Notes: generated from the letters alone by a model not told the origin. Positions 15,235 to 23,817 are shown, counted from the first letter of the stretch. The stretch: 49,216 bases of DNA from Gemmatimonadota bacterium (GCA_003152485.1 PMAE01000060.1:20187-69402), one strand, 5' to 3'. Program-made: numbers and translations.

Positions 15235-15683
15235 GGTTGGCGTCGCCGAGTGTAGTCGGGATCAGGCGAACCGGCGCGCGGAGGGCGCGCGACAGGGCCG
15301 CGTGCGTGGTAGCGTTGACATCCCAGCCGAGTCCTCGCGCATCGAGTCCGGGGATCGACAGTCGTGACGTGGTGTCCGTCCGGAGCGAGGGCCCATTGAA
15401 AGCCGCCGAGGCTGCCTCCGACATCGACGATGTCGAGTGGCCGTCCTCCGTTGGCCGCGCGATGTGCCGCAATCTTGGCGTACGCCCACGGGTACTCGAA
15501 GAGTCGAGTGGAGTTATTCGGCTGGTAGGCGAACGGGCCCAGGAACCGAATCGCGGGGGGCCGGTTTGCGAGCGCGGGTAGTCGGCGCAGGCGGTTCGCG
15601 AGCCGGGACCTCCGGCCATTGGGCGCATGCCACCGAGCGTTCCAATCGGCAAAGGTGGCGGGGAGATCTCGAGGTGCGAGCAA
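15235..15683 (-). pseudogene. SAM-dependent methyltransferase remnant, frameshifted
   Basis: On the minus strand, after a TTG at 15683, the frame reads FADWNARWHAPNG, FLGPFAYQPNNSTRLFEY and then a class I methyltransferase motif I, DIVDVGGSLGGFQWALA, with GHHVTTVDP after it. At a GGGG run (15350-15353) the frame shifts; the other frame continues naturally as GLDARGLGWDVNATTHAALS and LIPTTLGDANL. After about 15235 similarity ends, so roughly the C-terminal half of the domain is missing. The frameshift is in a homopolymer and could be a consensus error, but the truncation is not explained that way. Its 5' end abuts the 5' end of the propeller remnant on the other strand. Confidence 0.6.
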
Positions 15684-15687
15684 GGGC

Positions 15688-16224
15688 GTGAGCGCCGGCT
15701 CTTATGTAGCGGTGTCCTGGGGACCGGACGGCGCGATCTATGTGACCGACATGGGAGGCGCCTGGACGCCAAGCGGGCCGGAGATGCCTCGGAAACCAAT
15801 GCGTATCCTCAAGATCTCACCGGCAGGTTCGCTCACGGTCGCACTGGAAAGTCCCGCGCTTGCGGCGCCGAGTGGAATCGCCTGGGACAGACTCGAGCAA
15901 CGTTTCATACTCGCCCCGTTTAGCGGTGCATGGATCCAGGAGTGGCGCATCGGCCAGCCCATCGTCGAACCGGTCGTAAAAGGGCCGACGAAGCGGTTTG
16001 GCCGTTTCGACGGCGTCGAGGTGGCACCCGATGGACGTGTGTTCATCACGAACTGGGGCGCAGGCTCGGTATATCAGCTGACGAACGGCGCCCTGACGCC
16101 GGTGATCGTCGGTCTGGATGCGGCCGCCGATGTTGCGCTGGACACACGCCGCGGCTATCTGGCGGTGTGCGACTTCCACGCCAACAAAGTCGAGATTTGG
16201 ATGATCGCGAGCCTCGCGGCATAA
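15688..16224 (+). pseudogene. Beta-propeller (NHL/SMP-30-like) protein lacking its N-terminus
   Basis: From a possible GTG at 15688 the 178 residues contain repeated propeller blades: SWGPDGAIYVTDMGG, PSGIAWDRLEQRFILA, FDGVEVAPDGRVFITNWGAG and AAADVALDTRRGYLAVCDF. Full SMP-30/gluconolactonase or NHL-type propellers in this family have about 300 residues and usually a signal peptide; here the first two or more blades and any signal are absent. The frame begins exactly at the junction with the methyltransferase remnant. It ends four bases before the MgtC-type gene. It may be translated but is unlikely to fold as a closed propeller. Confidence 0.6.
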
Positions 16225-16228
16225 AGCC

Positions 16229-17512
16229 GTGTCGTTCGCGATTGACCTCGTAGCGGCAGAGAGCCTCGGCGTCGCCGGCGCCTCGGGACTCATTGTCGGC
16301 ACCGAGCGTGAATGGTCCGGCCACGCCTCGGGGCGCGGCGCCCGTTTTGCAGGCGTACGGACTTTCCTCCTCATTGGTCTCCTGGGGGGCGTCGCCGGCT
16401 GGCTGACGACCCTCGGCCACACGGAGCTCGCCGCGCTGATTCTCGCCGGAGGTGCGGCGATCACCGTCACCGCGTATTGGCAAGCGGTCCGGCGGCGCGG
16501 CAGCTCGCTCGATGGCACCACAGAAGCGGCGGCGCTCATGGTCTTGGCGCTCGGCGTGCTCGCCGGGCTGGGACACCTGTTGCTCGCCGTTGCCGGCACA
16601 GCCGTCATCACGTTCGCGCTGGGTGAAAAGCAGACGATCCACCGCCTGGTGCATCGCATTGGCGAACGTGAGATGCGTGCAGCGCTCCAGTTTGCCGTAC
16701 TGGCGCTCGTCGTAATGCCGCTACTTCCTGTCGAGCCAATCGGACCATTTGGTGGTGTGAAGCTGCGGCTGCTGTGGACCGTCGTGCTGATCTTCTCTGG
16801 CCTGAACTTTGTCGGATACCTGGCCCGCAAGAGTATCGGCGCCGAGCGCGGCGTCGCGGTCGCCGGGATGATTGGCGGACTGTTCTCATCCACGGGCGTG
16901 ACGTTGAGCTACGCCCGAGCCAGTCGGGACGCGCCGACCCTCGGTCCGGCGCTCGCCATCGGTGTCGCCGGCGCCTGCGCCGTGCTCCTCGTCCGGGTGA
17001 TTGTCGCCTGCCTGCTCCTCTACCCCCCGACCGTGCTCGCGCTCGGCCCCTACCTCGTACCACCAGCCGTGGCGGCTGCACTCACCGTCGGGCTGCAATT
17101 GCGGCGTCGGCAAGGTCGATCGTCTCCTGCGAGCACCCCTGCCCTGACAAATCCCCTTGGGCTGCGGTCCGCCTTCCAGATGGCGATAGCACTGCAGGTT
17201 GTCCTCACCTTGTTTCAACTTGCGCGTCATTTCGGCGGCACGGCAGCCATTCTGCCTTCGGCTGCACTCTTGGGCCTGACCGACGTCGACGCGCTGACGC
17301 TCGCCATGACGCAGCTTGCGTCGAACAGCGGAGATGTACTGCTCGCCGGCAAGGCCATCGCTGTCGGCATCGTCGCCAACACACTCCTCAAAATGGCGAT
17401 CGCTCTCATCATCGGCCGCGGCCCGTTTCGGCGCGCCGTCTTCTGGCAGCTCGGCGTGCAGACGCTGTGCCTGATCGCGGGCCTTCTGGTGGTCGGCTCG
17501 TGGTTGCGGTGA
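16229..17512 (+). CDS. MgtC/SapB family membrane protein with DUF4010 domain
   Basis: A 427-residue polytopic inner-membrane protein. The N-terminal part (about 1-140) is MgtC/SapB-like, with GLIVGTEREWSG, FAGVRTFLLIGLLGG and a span series; the C-terminal part (about 175-420) matches DUF4010, with LNFVGYLARKSIGAERGVAVAGMIGGLFSSTG shared with that family (only parts quoted) and LTDVDALTLAM near the end. Members are thought to act in magnesium or acid stress or as transporters, but this subclass lacks direct evidence. The GTG start is close to the preceding remnant stop, with no good Shine-Dalgarno; the family begins at this position, so I keep it. It opens a run of co-directional stress and membrane genes to 22 kb. 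Confidence 0.85.
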   Translation: MSFAIDLVAAESLGVAGASGLIVGTEREWSGHASGRGARFAGVRTFLLIGLLGGVAGWLTTLGHTELAALILAGGAAITVTAYWQAVRRRGSSLDGTTEAAALMVLALGVLAGLGHLLLAVAGTAVITFALGEKQTIHRLVHRIGEREMRAALQFAVLALVVMPLLPVEPIGPFGGVKLRLLWTVVLIFSGLNFVGYLARKSIGAERGVAVAGMIGGLFSSTGVTLSYARASRDAPTLGPALAIGVAGACAVLLVRVIVACLLLYPPTVLALGPYLVPPAVAAALTVGLQLRRRQGRSSPASTPALTNPLGLRSAFQMAIALQVVLTLFQLARHFGGTAAILPSAALLGLTDVDALTLAMTQLASNSGDVLLAGKAIAVGIVANTLLKMAIALIIGRGPFRRAVFWQLGVQTLCLIAGLLVVGSWLR

Positions 17513-17705
17513 GTATCCAGGCGAGGGACTTCGCGATGGGCAGGCCGTAAGGACGAGTTGCCGCCTGGTGACCTAGCGTCGAGACGCGTCGGTGACGCAG
17601 CCTGGCCGGCGTGAGCAAACACCTTACACGTGACGAACTAACCCCCGACACCCAACGCCACGGGGTAGAGCGACGTTGAGATGGCCACGTATTGGGGGTA
17701 TGCAG

Positions 17706-18656
17706 ATGACAACAAACCAGCATGTGCAGGATGCGCCGCTCACCGATAGGCCCGGGGGTGCTGCGTTACGGACATTGGTGGCGATCGATGGCAGCGAGGC
17801 AAGCAACTCTGCGCTCCGCGTAGCTGGCGAGTTGGCCGCGGCTGCCCGGATCACCCCGACTTTGTTGTCGGTTTGGGAGGTACCGCCGCTACCAATCCGT
17901 GCTCCGATAGCGAGGGCGAGGGCTGAGGTGAACGCCCGGCTGGGTAGTGAGGGTGAGAATGAGGGGCTTCGGACGGTGCTCACTCAGGCCGCTGGCGTGC
18001 TGGCGGCATCGGCGGAATGGCCGGTCCACTTGGCGCGTGGGTACGCCGCGGAGGCGATCGACGGTGCTGGTCTCGTGGAACGCGCCGATCTCCTCATCAT
18101 GGGGCTCCACCGACACGACTGGCTCGATCGGACCATCAAGCTAGAAACGACGTTGGAGGTGATCGGGCGCAACCACGCCAGCGTCCTTGGGGTCGTGCCC
18201 CACCTCGAGCACATGCCGCGTTGCATCGTTGTGGGCACGGACTTCAGTCAGGCCAGTCACCGGGCAGCAAAGATGGCGGCACGCCTGCTCGCGTCGGGCG
18301 GCAAGCTCGTGCTGGTGTACGCTGACGCAATGTTCGATTACGCGGCCGAAGATCGCGAGGGCTTCGGCGTCGTACACGACGAAGGCGTTCGGGCCGGCTT
18401 CGCGAAGGTGCGCTCCGGACTCGATCTGCCGATTGGGGCCACGGTCGAGGCGCGCAATATCGACTCGACGGTGACCAGAGCGCTCCTGGAGGTCGCGGAT
18501 CACGAAGTGGCCGACCTCATCGCGATTGGCCGCCAGCATCACTCAAAAGCCTCTCGCGCCCTGCTCGGTTCGACGGCAACGGATCTGGTGCGCGAGGCCC
18601 GCGTTTCAGTACTCGTGACTCCCATAGTGCCATGGACGCCCCAGTCGAGCCCATAG
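17706..18656 (+). CDS. Tandem universal stress protein (two UspA domains)
   Basis: A 316-residue protein with two UspA folds. Domain one (about residues 20-165) begins LVAIDGSEASNSALRVA, the usual strand plus nucleotide-loop Asp; domain two (about 172-312) begins CIVVGTDFSQASHRAAKMA and ends with LIAIGRQHHSKASRALLGSTATDLVREA-type sequence (partly quoted), where the ATP-binding Gly pattern is only partly kept. Such proteins bind ATP in the cytosol and help survival in starvation, oxidative or metal stress. The ATG at 17706 is chosen because GGGGG lies at the right distance upstream; two earlier in-frame starts are poorly placed. It overlaps the next gene by about 25 bases. Confidence 0.88.
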   Translation: MTTNQHVQDAPLTDRPGGAALRTLVAIDGSEASNSALRVAGELAAAARITPTLLSVWEVPPLPIRAPIARARAEVNARLGSEGENEGLRTVLTQAAGVLAASAEWPVHLARGYAAEAIDGAGLVERADLLIMGLHRHDWLDRTIKLETTLEVIGRNHASVLGVVPHLEHMPRCIVVGTDFSQASHRAAKMAARLLASGGKLVLVYADAMFDYAAEDREGFGVVHDEGVRAGFAKVRSGLDLPIGATVEARNIDSTVTRALLEVADHEVADLIAIGRQHHSKASRALLGSTATDLVREARVSVLVTPIVPWTPQSSP

Positions 18657-19807
18657 CGGCGAACAGAGACTACGCCGCGGCAGACGGAGAAGGCCCTGGG
18701 CCTGTCCAGGCACGATCTGCCGCCGCTCGTGGCTGGGACGAATCGCCGGCGGCGAGCGGCTCTGCGAATGACTCAATGGTCGGGTGGAGACGGCGGACAT
18801 TGTTTGCCATCGGGAGTTCCATCGCGATCGCTGGCGTTGTGGCGCTTCTTTGGTTCGCGCGGTCGGTGGTGCTCCTCATGTTCGGCGGCCTCTTGCTCGC
18901 CGTGTTTCTCGAAACGTGCACCGGATGGGTCCGTGCTCGTTCACGACTGCCGTGGGCATGGTCTCTGGCCACGGTGCTGGCGTTCGGGACCGCGGCGATT
19001 GGTGGGACGCTCTGGCTCAAGGGGCCGGACATTGCGACCCAGGCAGAACAGCTGCGGGAGCGGCTCCCTCGAGCATTTGGGCAGCTGGCGTCGGCGCTCA
19101 CACGAACACAATGGGCGGCGAAGGCAGCCGCCCAGCTAGCGGATCTCGGTCAGTGGATCGATGCGGGGCTCATTGCGCGACTGACTGGCGCACTGTCATC
19201 GGCCGCTGCGCTCCTGGGTGGAGCGTTCATCATCCTCTTCGTCGGCTGCTACGTGAGCGCCGAACCTCGACTCTACGCAGCGGGTGTGATTCGGCTCACG
19301 CCACTCGCGTACCGTGGGCGGGCATGGGTGATCCTCCACGACGTCGTCCACACGCTCCGGTGGTGGCTCGTTGCCAAAGTCATATCGATGACAGTCGTCG
19401 GGGCACTGGTCACGACTGGTCTGCTCCTCATCGGCATCCCTCTCGCTTGGACGCTCGGTGCGCTCGCAGCCGCTTTGACGTTCATCCCGAACGTTGGTCC
19501 GATGCTCTCGGTTGGGCCCCCGCTACTCCTTGCCCTTACCATGAGCAGTGAACAGGCACTGGCGGTCATTCTGTTGTTTTGGGGAGTACATACGATCGAA
19601 GGATTCTTCGTGACGCCGATTGCAGAACGGCGCGCGCTCAAGCTGCCGCCGGCGCTCACGATCGCGGGCCAGGTACTCCTCGGTGTGGCCGGTGGCGTAC
19701 TCGGCGTTGCCCTGGCGGCGCCCCTCGTCGCTACGGGTTTGGTGCTCGTGCGGTCCGTGTACATTGAGGACGTCCTCGGTGATCGTGGACACGCCACAAG
19801 CGCCTAG
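18632..19807 (+). CDS. AI-2E family transporter (PerM/TqsA-like permease)
   Basis: A 391-residue inner-membrane protein of the AI-2E (UPF0118) family. Two spans follow the polar 48-residue start (about 54-72 and 75-92), then a span near 108-126, a helical soluble loop with the LRERLPRAFGQL segment, and the C-terminal group of spans containing the family blocks ALLGGAFIILFVGCYVSAEP, GIPLAWTLGALAAALTFIPNVGP and HTIEGFFVTPI. Members export small molecules or ions, for example autoinducer-2 or sodium; the substrate here is open. The ATG at 18632 overlaps the stress-protein gene; the ATG at 18777 would remove the disordered N-terminus and is also possible. Confidence 0.85.
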   Translation: MDAPVEPIAANRDYAAADGEGPGPVQARSAAARGWDESPAASGSANDSMVGWRRRTLFAIGSSIAIAGVVALLWFARSVVLLMFGGLLLAVFLETCTGWVRARSRLPWAWSLATVLAFGTAAIGGTLWLKGPDIATQAEQLRERLPRAFGQLASALTRTQWAAKAAAQLADLGQWIDAGLIARLTGALSSAAALLGGAFIILFVGCYVSAEPRLYAAGVIRLTPLAYRGRAWVILHDVVHTLRWWLVAKVISMTVVGALVTTGLLLIGIPLAWTLGALAAALTFIPNVGPMLSVGPPLLLALTMSSEQALAVILLFWGVHTIEGFFVTPIAERRALKLPPALTIAGQVLLGVAGGVLGVALAAPLVATGLVLVRSVYIEDVLGDRGHATSA

Positions 19808-19865
19808 CCGTGACCAGAGATCTGCCAAGCCCAAAGCTATCAGCGCCGACGGAGCTGCATCGACG

Positions 19866-21749
19866 ATGCCACACGGCACGGCGCCAATGAGCACGACTGG
19901 CTCGCCGCAGGATCGATGGCGCGCCGCAGTCCTACCCGGCGCAGTGGTCATTTGCATCGGCGTCGGCCTGGGCCTGCGGTTCTCGGCAGCTGATACGCCT
20001 TGGAGTCAGCGCATCTGGATGGCTGGACTGGTGCTGACCGGCGCGCCGGTCGTGTGGCGATCCATACGCGGCATTTTCGCCGGGCAGTTCGCCACCGACC
20101 TCGTCGCCATGTTGGCGATCGTTGGAGCCGTCGTCCTCGCGCAGCCCTTTGCGGGTCTCATCATCGTGCTCATGCAGAGCGGTGGCGAAGCCCTCGAGCG
20201 GTTCGCCGAAGGGCGAGCGTCAGCGGCGGTGAGGGCGCTAGAGGAGGCAGCGCCGCGACAAGCGCATCGGATGGTCGGCGATACAGTGCAAGACCTCGCT
20301 GCCGACGAGGTCCAGGTTGGCGACGTCTTGCTGGTGCGCCCGGGCGAGCTCGTGCCGTGCGACGGCGTGGTGGTGGAGGGCCGCTCGCACGTCGACACTT
20401 CCCGCCTGACGGGGGAGCCGATTCCCGTGACCGCCACGCTGGGCACGCGACTCATGAGCGGGGCGGCCAACCAAGAGGGGCCCCTTACGATGCGCGCCAC
20501 GGCGCTGGCGCGCGAGAGCCGGTACGCACGCATCGTCGAGCTCGTGCGCTCCGCTCAAGAGAGCAAGGCGCCGTTGCAGCGTCTCGCCGACCGCTACGCC
20601 GTGTGGTTCACGCCACTGACGCTCGTCATCTGCGGTGTGGCGTACCTCATCGATCGCGACCCGCTCCGCGTGCTCTCGGTTCTCGTCGTGGCCACGCCTT
20701 GCCCACTCATCCTGGCGACCCCGGTCGCCATCATTGGCGGCATCAATCGCGCAGCTCGACGGCAGATCATCGTACGACATGGAGCCGGCCTCGAGGAGTT
20801 GGCACGTGTCACCGTAGCCGTGTTCGACAAGACGGGCACCCTGACGGTGGGCACCCCGAGGGTGTCGCGGGTGGTTACCGTCGACGGAGTACCGGAACGC
20901 GACGTGCTCCGCCTGGCGGCCGCCGTGGAGCAGGGCTCGGGGCATCTGCTAGCGCGGAGCGTCGTCGACGCCGCCACGCGGCGCACAGTGCCCATCCCAA
21001 CGGCGACCGAGGTGGTTGAGACCGCGGGTCGCGGCGTCGCCGGCCTCGTGGAGCATCACCGGGTGGCCGTCGGTTCGCGATCATTTGTCGCCGGTGCCTC
21101 GCCGGCCCTCGAGACGGCCGCCGCAACGATGGATCGGTCCCGCGACGGTCTCCGCTCCTACGTGACGGTCGATGGCCATTTGGCCGGCGTCATCGAATTT
21201 GCGGACCAGCTGCGGCCACATTTGGATCGATTGTTCGCCGAGCTTGGGCGCCTGGGCATTAGGAGGACGCTGCTCCTCTCGGGTGATCAAGCGCGATATA
21301 CCGAACAAGTCGCGGCGGCCGTCGGCATCAAGGAGGTGCGAGCCGAGTTGCTCCCGGAAGACAAGGTGCAGACGGTGCGTGAGTTGGTGGAGGGCGGCAA
21401 CAAGGTGGTGATGGTGGGTGATGGCACCAACGATGCGCCGGCGCTGAGCGCCGCCACCGTAGGCGTCGCGCTTGCCGGGCACGGAGGCGGCATTACGGCC
21501 GAAGCAGCCGACGTCGTGATTCTCACCGATGATGTCACGCGTGTCGCGGACGCCATTCGCATCAGTCGGCGAGCCCTTCGGATCGCTCGCCAAAGCATCT
21601 GGGCCGGCTTGGGACTGAGCGCCGTCGCGATGATGTTCGCTGCCGCTGGCTACATCCCACCGGCGATCGGCGCCGTGCTCCAGGAAGCCATCGACGTGAC
21701 GGTTATCCTCAACGCGCTCCGGGCGAGCATTGGGCCGAACGGCCAGTAG
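19866..21749 (+). CDS. P1B-type (heavy-metal) ATPase with atypical signature motifs
   Basis: A membrane ATPase of about 627 residues that would pump metal ions. It has no N-terminal metal-binding domain. Two short N-terminal spans are followed by spans 3-4 (FATDLVAMLAIVGAVVLAQP), the actuator TGEP loop, spans 5-6 with TPCPLILATPVAI, the phosphorylation motif DKTGTLT, and the hinge GDGTNDAPAL. Two points are unusual: the transport motif is CPL rather than the common CPC, CPH or SPC, and the HP dipeptide of the nucleotide domain is His-Leu (GSGHLLARS). The metal is therefore not predictable. I prefer the ATG at 19866; 19887 is an alternative. It follows the AI-2E gene in the same direction. Confidence 0.88.
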   Translation: MPHGTAPMSTTGSPQDRWRAAVLPGAVVICIGVGLGLRFSAADTPWSQRIWMAGLVLTGAPVVWRSIRGIFAGQFATDLVAMLAIVGAVVLAQPFAGLIIVLMQSGGEALERFAEGRASAAVRALEEAAPRQAHRMVGDTVQDLAADEVQVGDVLLVRPGELVPCDGVVVEGRSHVDTSRLTGEPIPVTATLGTRLMSGAANQEGPLTMRATALARESRYARIVELVRSAQESKAPLQRLADRYAVWFTPLTLVICGVAYLIDRDPLRVLSVLVVATPCPLILATPVAIIGGINRAARRQIIVRHGAGLEELARVTVAVFDKTGTLTVGTPRVSRVVTVDGVPERDVLRLAAAVEQGSGHLLARSVVDAATRRTVPIPTATEVVETAGRGVAGLVEHHRVAVGSRSFVAGASPALETAAATMDRSRDGLRSYVTVDGHLAGVIEFADQLRPHLDRLFAELGRLGIRRTLLLSGDQARYTEQVAAAVGIKEVRAELLPEDKVQTVRELVEGGNKVVMVGDGTNDAPALSAATVGVALAGHGGGITAEAADVVILTDDVTRVADAIRISRRALRIARQSIWAGLGLSAVAMMFAAAGYIPPAIGAVLQEAIDVTVILNALRASIGPNGQ

Positions 21750-21810
21750 CCGAACCGTCGCATGCGGCAACACGACGTGTCACAGCACTGGCACCATAAA
21801 CGGGTAGGCC

Positions 21811-22071
21811 TCCGCCGCCACTGGTCGGCCAGAGCCAGGACGCTTTCATGTGCGTGGGTTCCGCGAGCAAGGCACGACAACGACACCGTTCGACATGGTA
21901 GTGCTGAATGGGATGAGTCGCTTTCACCTTGCCGCGCTCGCCCTGCACTACGCCCCCCTGCCGCGGGCGCGAGTTGCAGACCTGACCGCCGAGTGCGATC
22001 GGGCGATCGAGTCCGCGGTGCAGTATGCGCGTGAGCACCTCGAGGATCCGCGCGAGATCAGCGATTGGACT
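21811..22071 (+). pseudogene. Phosphoketolase C-terminal remnant
   Basis: After an in-frame stop, the frame reads GRPEPGRFHVRGFREQGTTT and continues TPFDMVVLN, a highly characteristic C-terminal block of xylulose-5-phosphate/fructose-6-phosphate phosphoketolase, then SRFHLA, and ends YAREHLEDPREISDWT as the enzyme normally does just before its stop. About 90 residues of an 800-residue enzyme remain, with none of the thiamine-diphosphate binding site. At the very end the frame passes into the BON remnant instead of stopping. Phosphoketolase genes often sit beside universal stress and BON genes in stress clusters, so this is probably the trace of a once longer cluster. Confidence 0.75.
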
Positions 22072-22199
22072 GGCGTGGGACGTCGAGGTGCCGGATACCG
22101 TGAAGGCCATCGTCCATGAAGGATGGGTCACCCTCGAGGGCACCGTGCAGTGGTTCTTCCAGAAGGCGGCTGCCGAGCGGTCCGTTCGGTACCTCAAGG
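22061..22199 (+). pseudogene. BON-domain internal remnant fused to the phosphoketolase tail
   Basis: In the frame shifted from the phosphoketolase tail, the sequence reads LAWDVEVPDTVKAIVHEGWV, then TLEGTVQWFFQKAAAERSV and RYLKG: most of one BON domain, including the GWVTLEG strand and the Ala-Ala-Glu-Arg helix. No start codon, ribosome site or other repeats of the BON protein are present, and the homology ends at about 22199. The junction with the phosphoketolase tail shows about ten bases shared by both reading frames, consistent with deletion at short homology. The 175 bases that follow hold nothing I can identify. Confidence 0.65.
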
Positions 22200-22376
22200 G
22201 GCGGGGCCGAACCGGGTGCGGGGCGGCGCACACCCACTACACGCGCGTGCGTGAGTCAGTGGGGACGATTTCGGGTCAAGACCCAGCCGAAATTACGTGC
22301 GGATTCGTGGCTGCGGCCGTATCTTGGGTGGCGCACTATAGACCGCGCCCACCGGCTCGACCAAGAGGCCCAATGC

Positions 22377-22616
22377 GTGCCCACCTCCACCTCAGTATCA
22401 CCCGCTAGACCCGGCTTGCTCACGTCCCGCGAGGCTGCGTCGTGGCTCAGAATATCAGCCCGCCAGCTCGCCGATCGCGATGACCTACCTCGCTTGGACA
22501 TAGCCGAATCCGGCTCCCGGCGCCCCCAGTGGCGCTATCGCCCCGCCGACCTTGAATCGTTCGCCGCTAGCCGGGTGATCCTGCCGTACACACCTCGAGC
22601 GATGCGCCAAGCCTAG
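22377..22616 (+). CDS. Excisionase-like helix-turn-helix protein
   Basis: A 79-residue protein from a GTG. Residues about 14-60 read LLTSREAASWLRISARQLAD, then a short loop and WRYRPADLESFAASR, the layout of the MerR-like winged helix used by excisionases (HTH_17): a first helix TSREAASWL, recognition helix, and the R-Y/F-x-x-xDLE wing. It lies 61 bases upstream of a tyrosine recombinase and in the same direction, as xis genes often do. It would bind DNA at the attachment site and favour excision, or repress integrase expression; this is inference from position and fold. Confidence 0.65.
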   Translation: MPTSTSVSPARPGLLTSREAASWLRISARQLADRDDLPRLDIAESGSRRPQWRYRPADLESFAASRVILPYTPRAMRQA

Positions 22617-22629
22617 AATTTCGTTACAC

Positions 22630-22640
22630 ACCGTCGGATT
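22630..22640. repeat. Candidate attachment-site core shared with tRNA-Ile
   Basis: The 11-mer ACCGTCGGATT here is repeated exactly at 23900-23910, inside the tRNA-Ile(CAU)-like gene on the 3' side of its anticodon stem. The two copies bracket the integrase. Tyrosine recombinases often use tRNA anticodon arms as crossover cores, so this is a candidate att core. The match is short and could be chance; it is strengthened by the arm-like repeats nearby. Confidence 0.4.
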
Positions 22641-22667
22641 GTTGGTCATATATTGAGGCACCAACAA
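22639..22667. promoter_or_regulatory. Inverted repeat upstream of integrase
   Basis: An 8-bp perfect inverted repeat (TTGTTGGT/ACCAACAA) with a 13-base AT-rich centre lies just before the integrase start and abuts the candidate core. It may be an operator for the excisionase-like protein or part of the recombination site. Confidence 0.4.
22643..22650. repeat. TGGTCATA repeat, left copy
   Basis: One of three exact copies of TGGTCATA around the integrase gene: 22643-22650, 23827-23834 and 23839-23846. The two right-hand copies are 12 bases apart, a spacing of about one helical turn. Such repeats flanking an integrase gene resemble arm-type binding sites for the integrase N-terminal domain. Confidence 0.45.
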
Positions 22668-22677
22668 CTCTTCGGAG

Positions 22678-23817
22678 ATGGCCGTGGCGTTTAAGAATGG
22701 ATCACTGTTCTGGACGTGGATTCCGCGCTCGGATCGGCGTCGTGTGCGCGTCTCGACGGGCACTGCGGACAAGCGGACGGCGTTGGCGATCGACCGTATG
22801 ATCGGGACCTTACACGAACGGGCGCACCACGACGTGCTCGACGCGGTCGCCGATCGAGACCAGACGCTCCTAGAGCTCTACGCCGACTATCGCGACGACA
22901 GCACCGTCGCCGACACGCGCGCTGCCCTCGACGACGTGGATCTCGCGCCGCTCGTCGACATCTGGCACGAGGCGCTCGTCAGGCGTTCGATTGCCTCGGC
23001 CGATGCGTACCGGCTCCAGGTTCGACAACTCATCCCGGCTGGCGCGCGATATCCTCGATCACTGTTCCGCCGAAAGACGATCTCGGCCTTTCTGATCGGC
23101 TTGGCGCACTCCGGCTCGACGCGGAACCGATATAAAGCGGCGCTCCGGCAGTTTGGGGCGTGGCTCGTCGAACGTGAAGTGCTCGAGCACAACCCCGTGG
23201 TGGACGTCAAAGGCTCAAAGGAGAATCCCAGCCGTATCGTGTTGCTATCGCCGGAGGAGTTGCGCGCGTTGTTGGGCGCACTCGACCATCCCTCGCGCGC
23301 GCTGGAGGCGCTCATGGTTGCGACGGGAATGGATTGGTCAGATACCACTCGGCTGAAGCGACGCGATGTCGACCTGGACGCCAAGACGGTGCGCGCGCAC
23401 GGGTCGAAGCGGTCGTGGCGGAATCGCAGCTGCGCGATCACCGAGCTGTGGGTCATCCCGATCATCGCCGGCTACATCAAGGATTTCACGCCCAACGCGC
23501 CGCTATTTCCGAACGCTCACGAGAAGACGTTTCTCGATCGCCACCACGCGGCCGGCGTTGACGCGAAGGTCCCGCGCTCGACGCTGCACGACCACCGCCA
23601 TTCCTACAGCGTGAATGCGCTCCGCCGCGGTATGCCCCTCCAGCTGGTCGCACATCAGCTCGGACACAAGGACACGACCCTCGTACAGCGCACGTACGGG
23701 AAATTCGTCCCGCAGGCCTTCGATTTTGCGCGCTGGACCGACGCGGCTGCTCCCAGCGCGATGCCAAAGAAGGGGCGGGCGGCGAGGCGAGTCATTGGCG
23801 GCTCGAATCGCAAGTAG
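22678..23817 (+). CDS. Tyrosine recombinase / phage-type integrase, atypical active site
   Basis: A 379-residue site-specific recombinase. Residues about 1-60 form an AP2-like arm-binding start (GSLFWTWIPRSDRRRVRVST); about 95-180 a SAM-like core-binding domain ending QFGAWLVEREVLEHNP; and about 190-350 the catalytic domain. Box II is HDHR (H-x-x-R) and the C-terminal LGHKDTTLVQRTYGKF gives the third His and the nucleophile Tyr. The first catalytic Arg, expected in TGxR, is Asp here (VATGMDWSD), so either the protein is inactive or belongs to a variant lineage. An ATG at 22678 sits very near GGAG; a GTG two codons on would be better spaced. It lies next to tRNA-Ile and an excisionase-like gene. 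Confidence 0.88.
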   Translation: MAVAFKNGSLFWTWIPRSDRRRVRVSTGTADKRTALAIDRMIGTLHERAHHDVLDAVADRDQTLLELYADYRDDSTVADTRAALDDVDLAPLVDIWHEALVRRSIASADAYRLQVRQLIPAGARYPRSLFRRKTISAFLIGLAHSGSTRNRYKAALRQFGAWLVEREVLEHNPVVDVKGSKENPSRIVLLSPEELRALLGALDHPSRALEALMVATGMDWSDTTRLKRRDVDLDAKTVRAHGSKRSWRNRSCAITELWVIPIIAGYIKDFTPNAPLFPNAHEKTFLDRHHAAGVDAKVPRSTLHDHRHSYSVNALRRGMPLQLVAHQLGHKDTTLVQRTYGKFVPQAFDFARWTDAAAPSAMPKKGRAARRVIGGSNRK

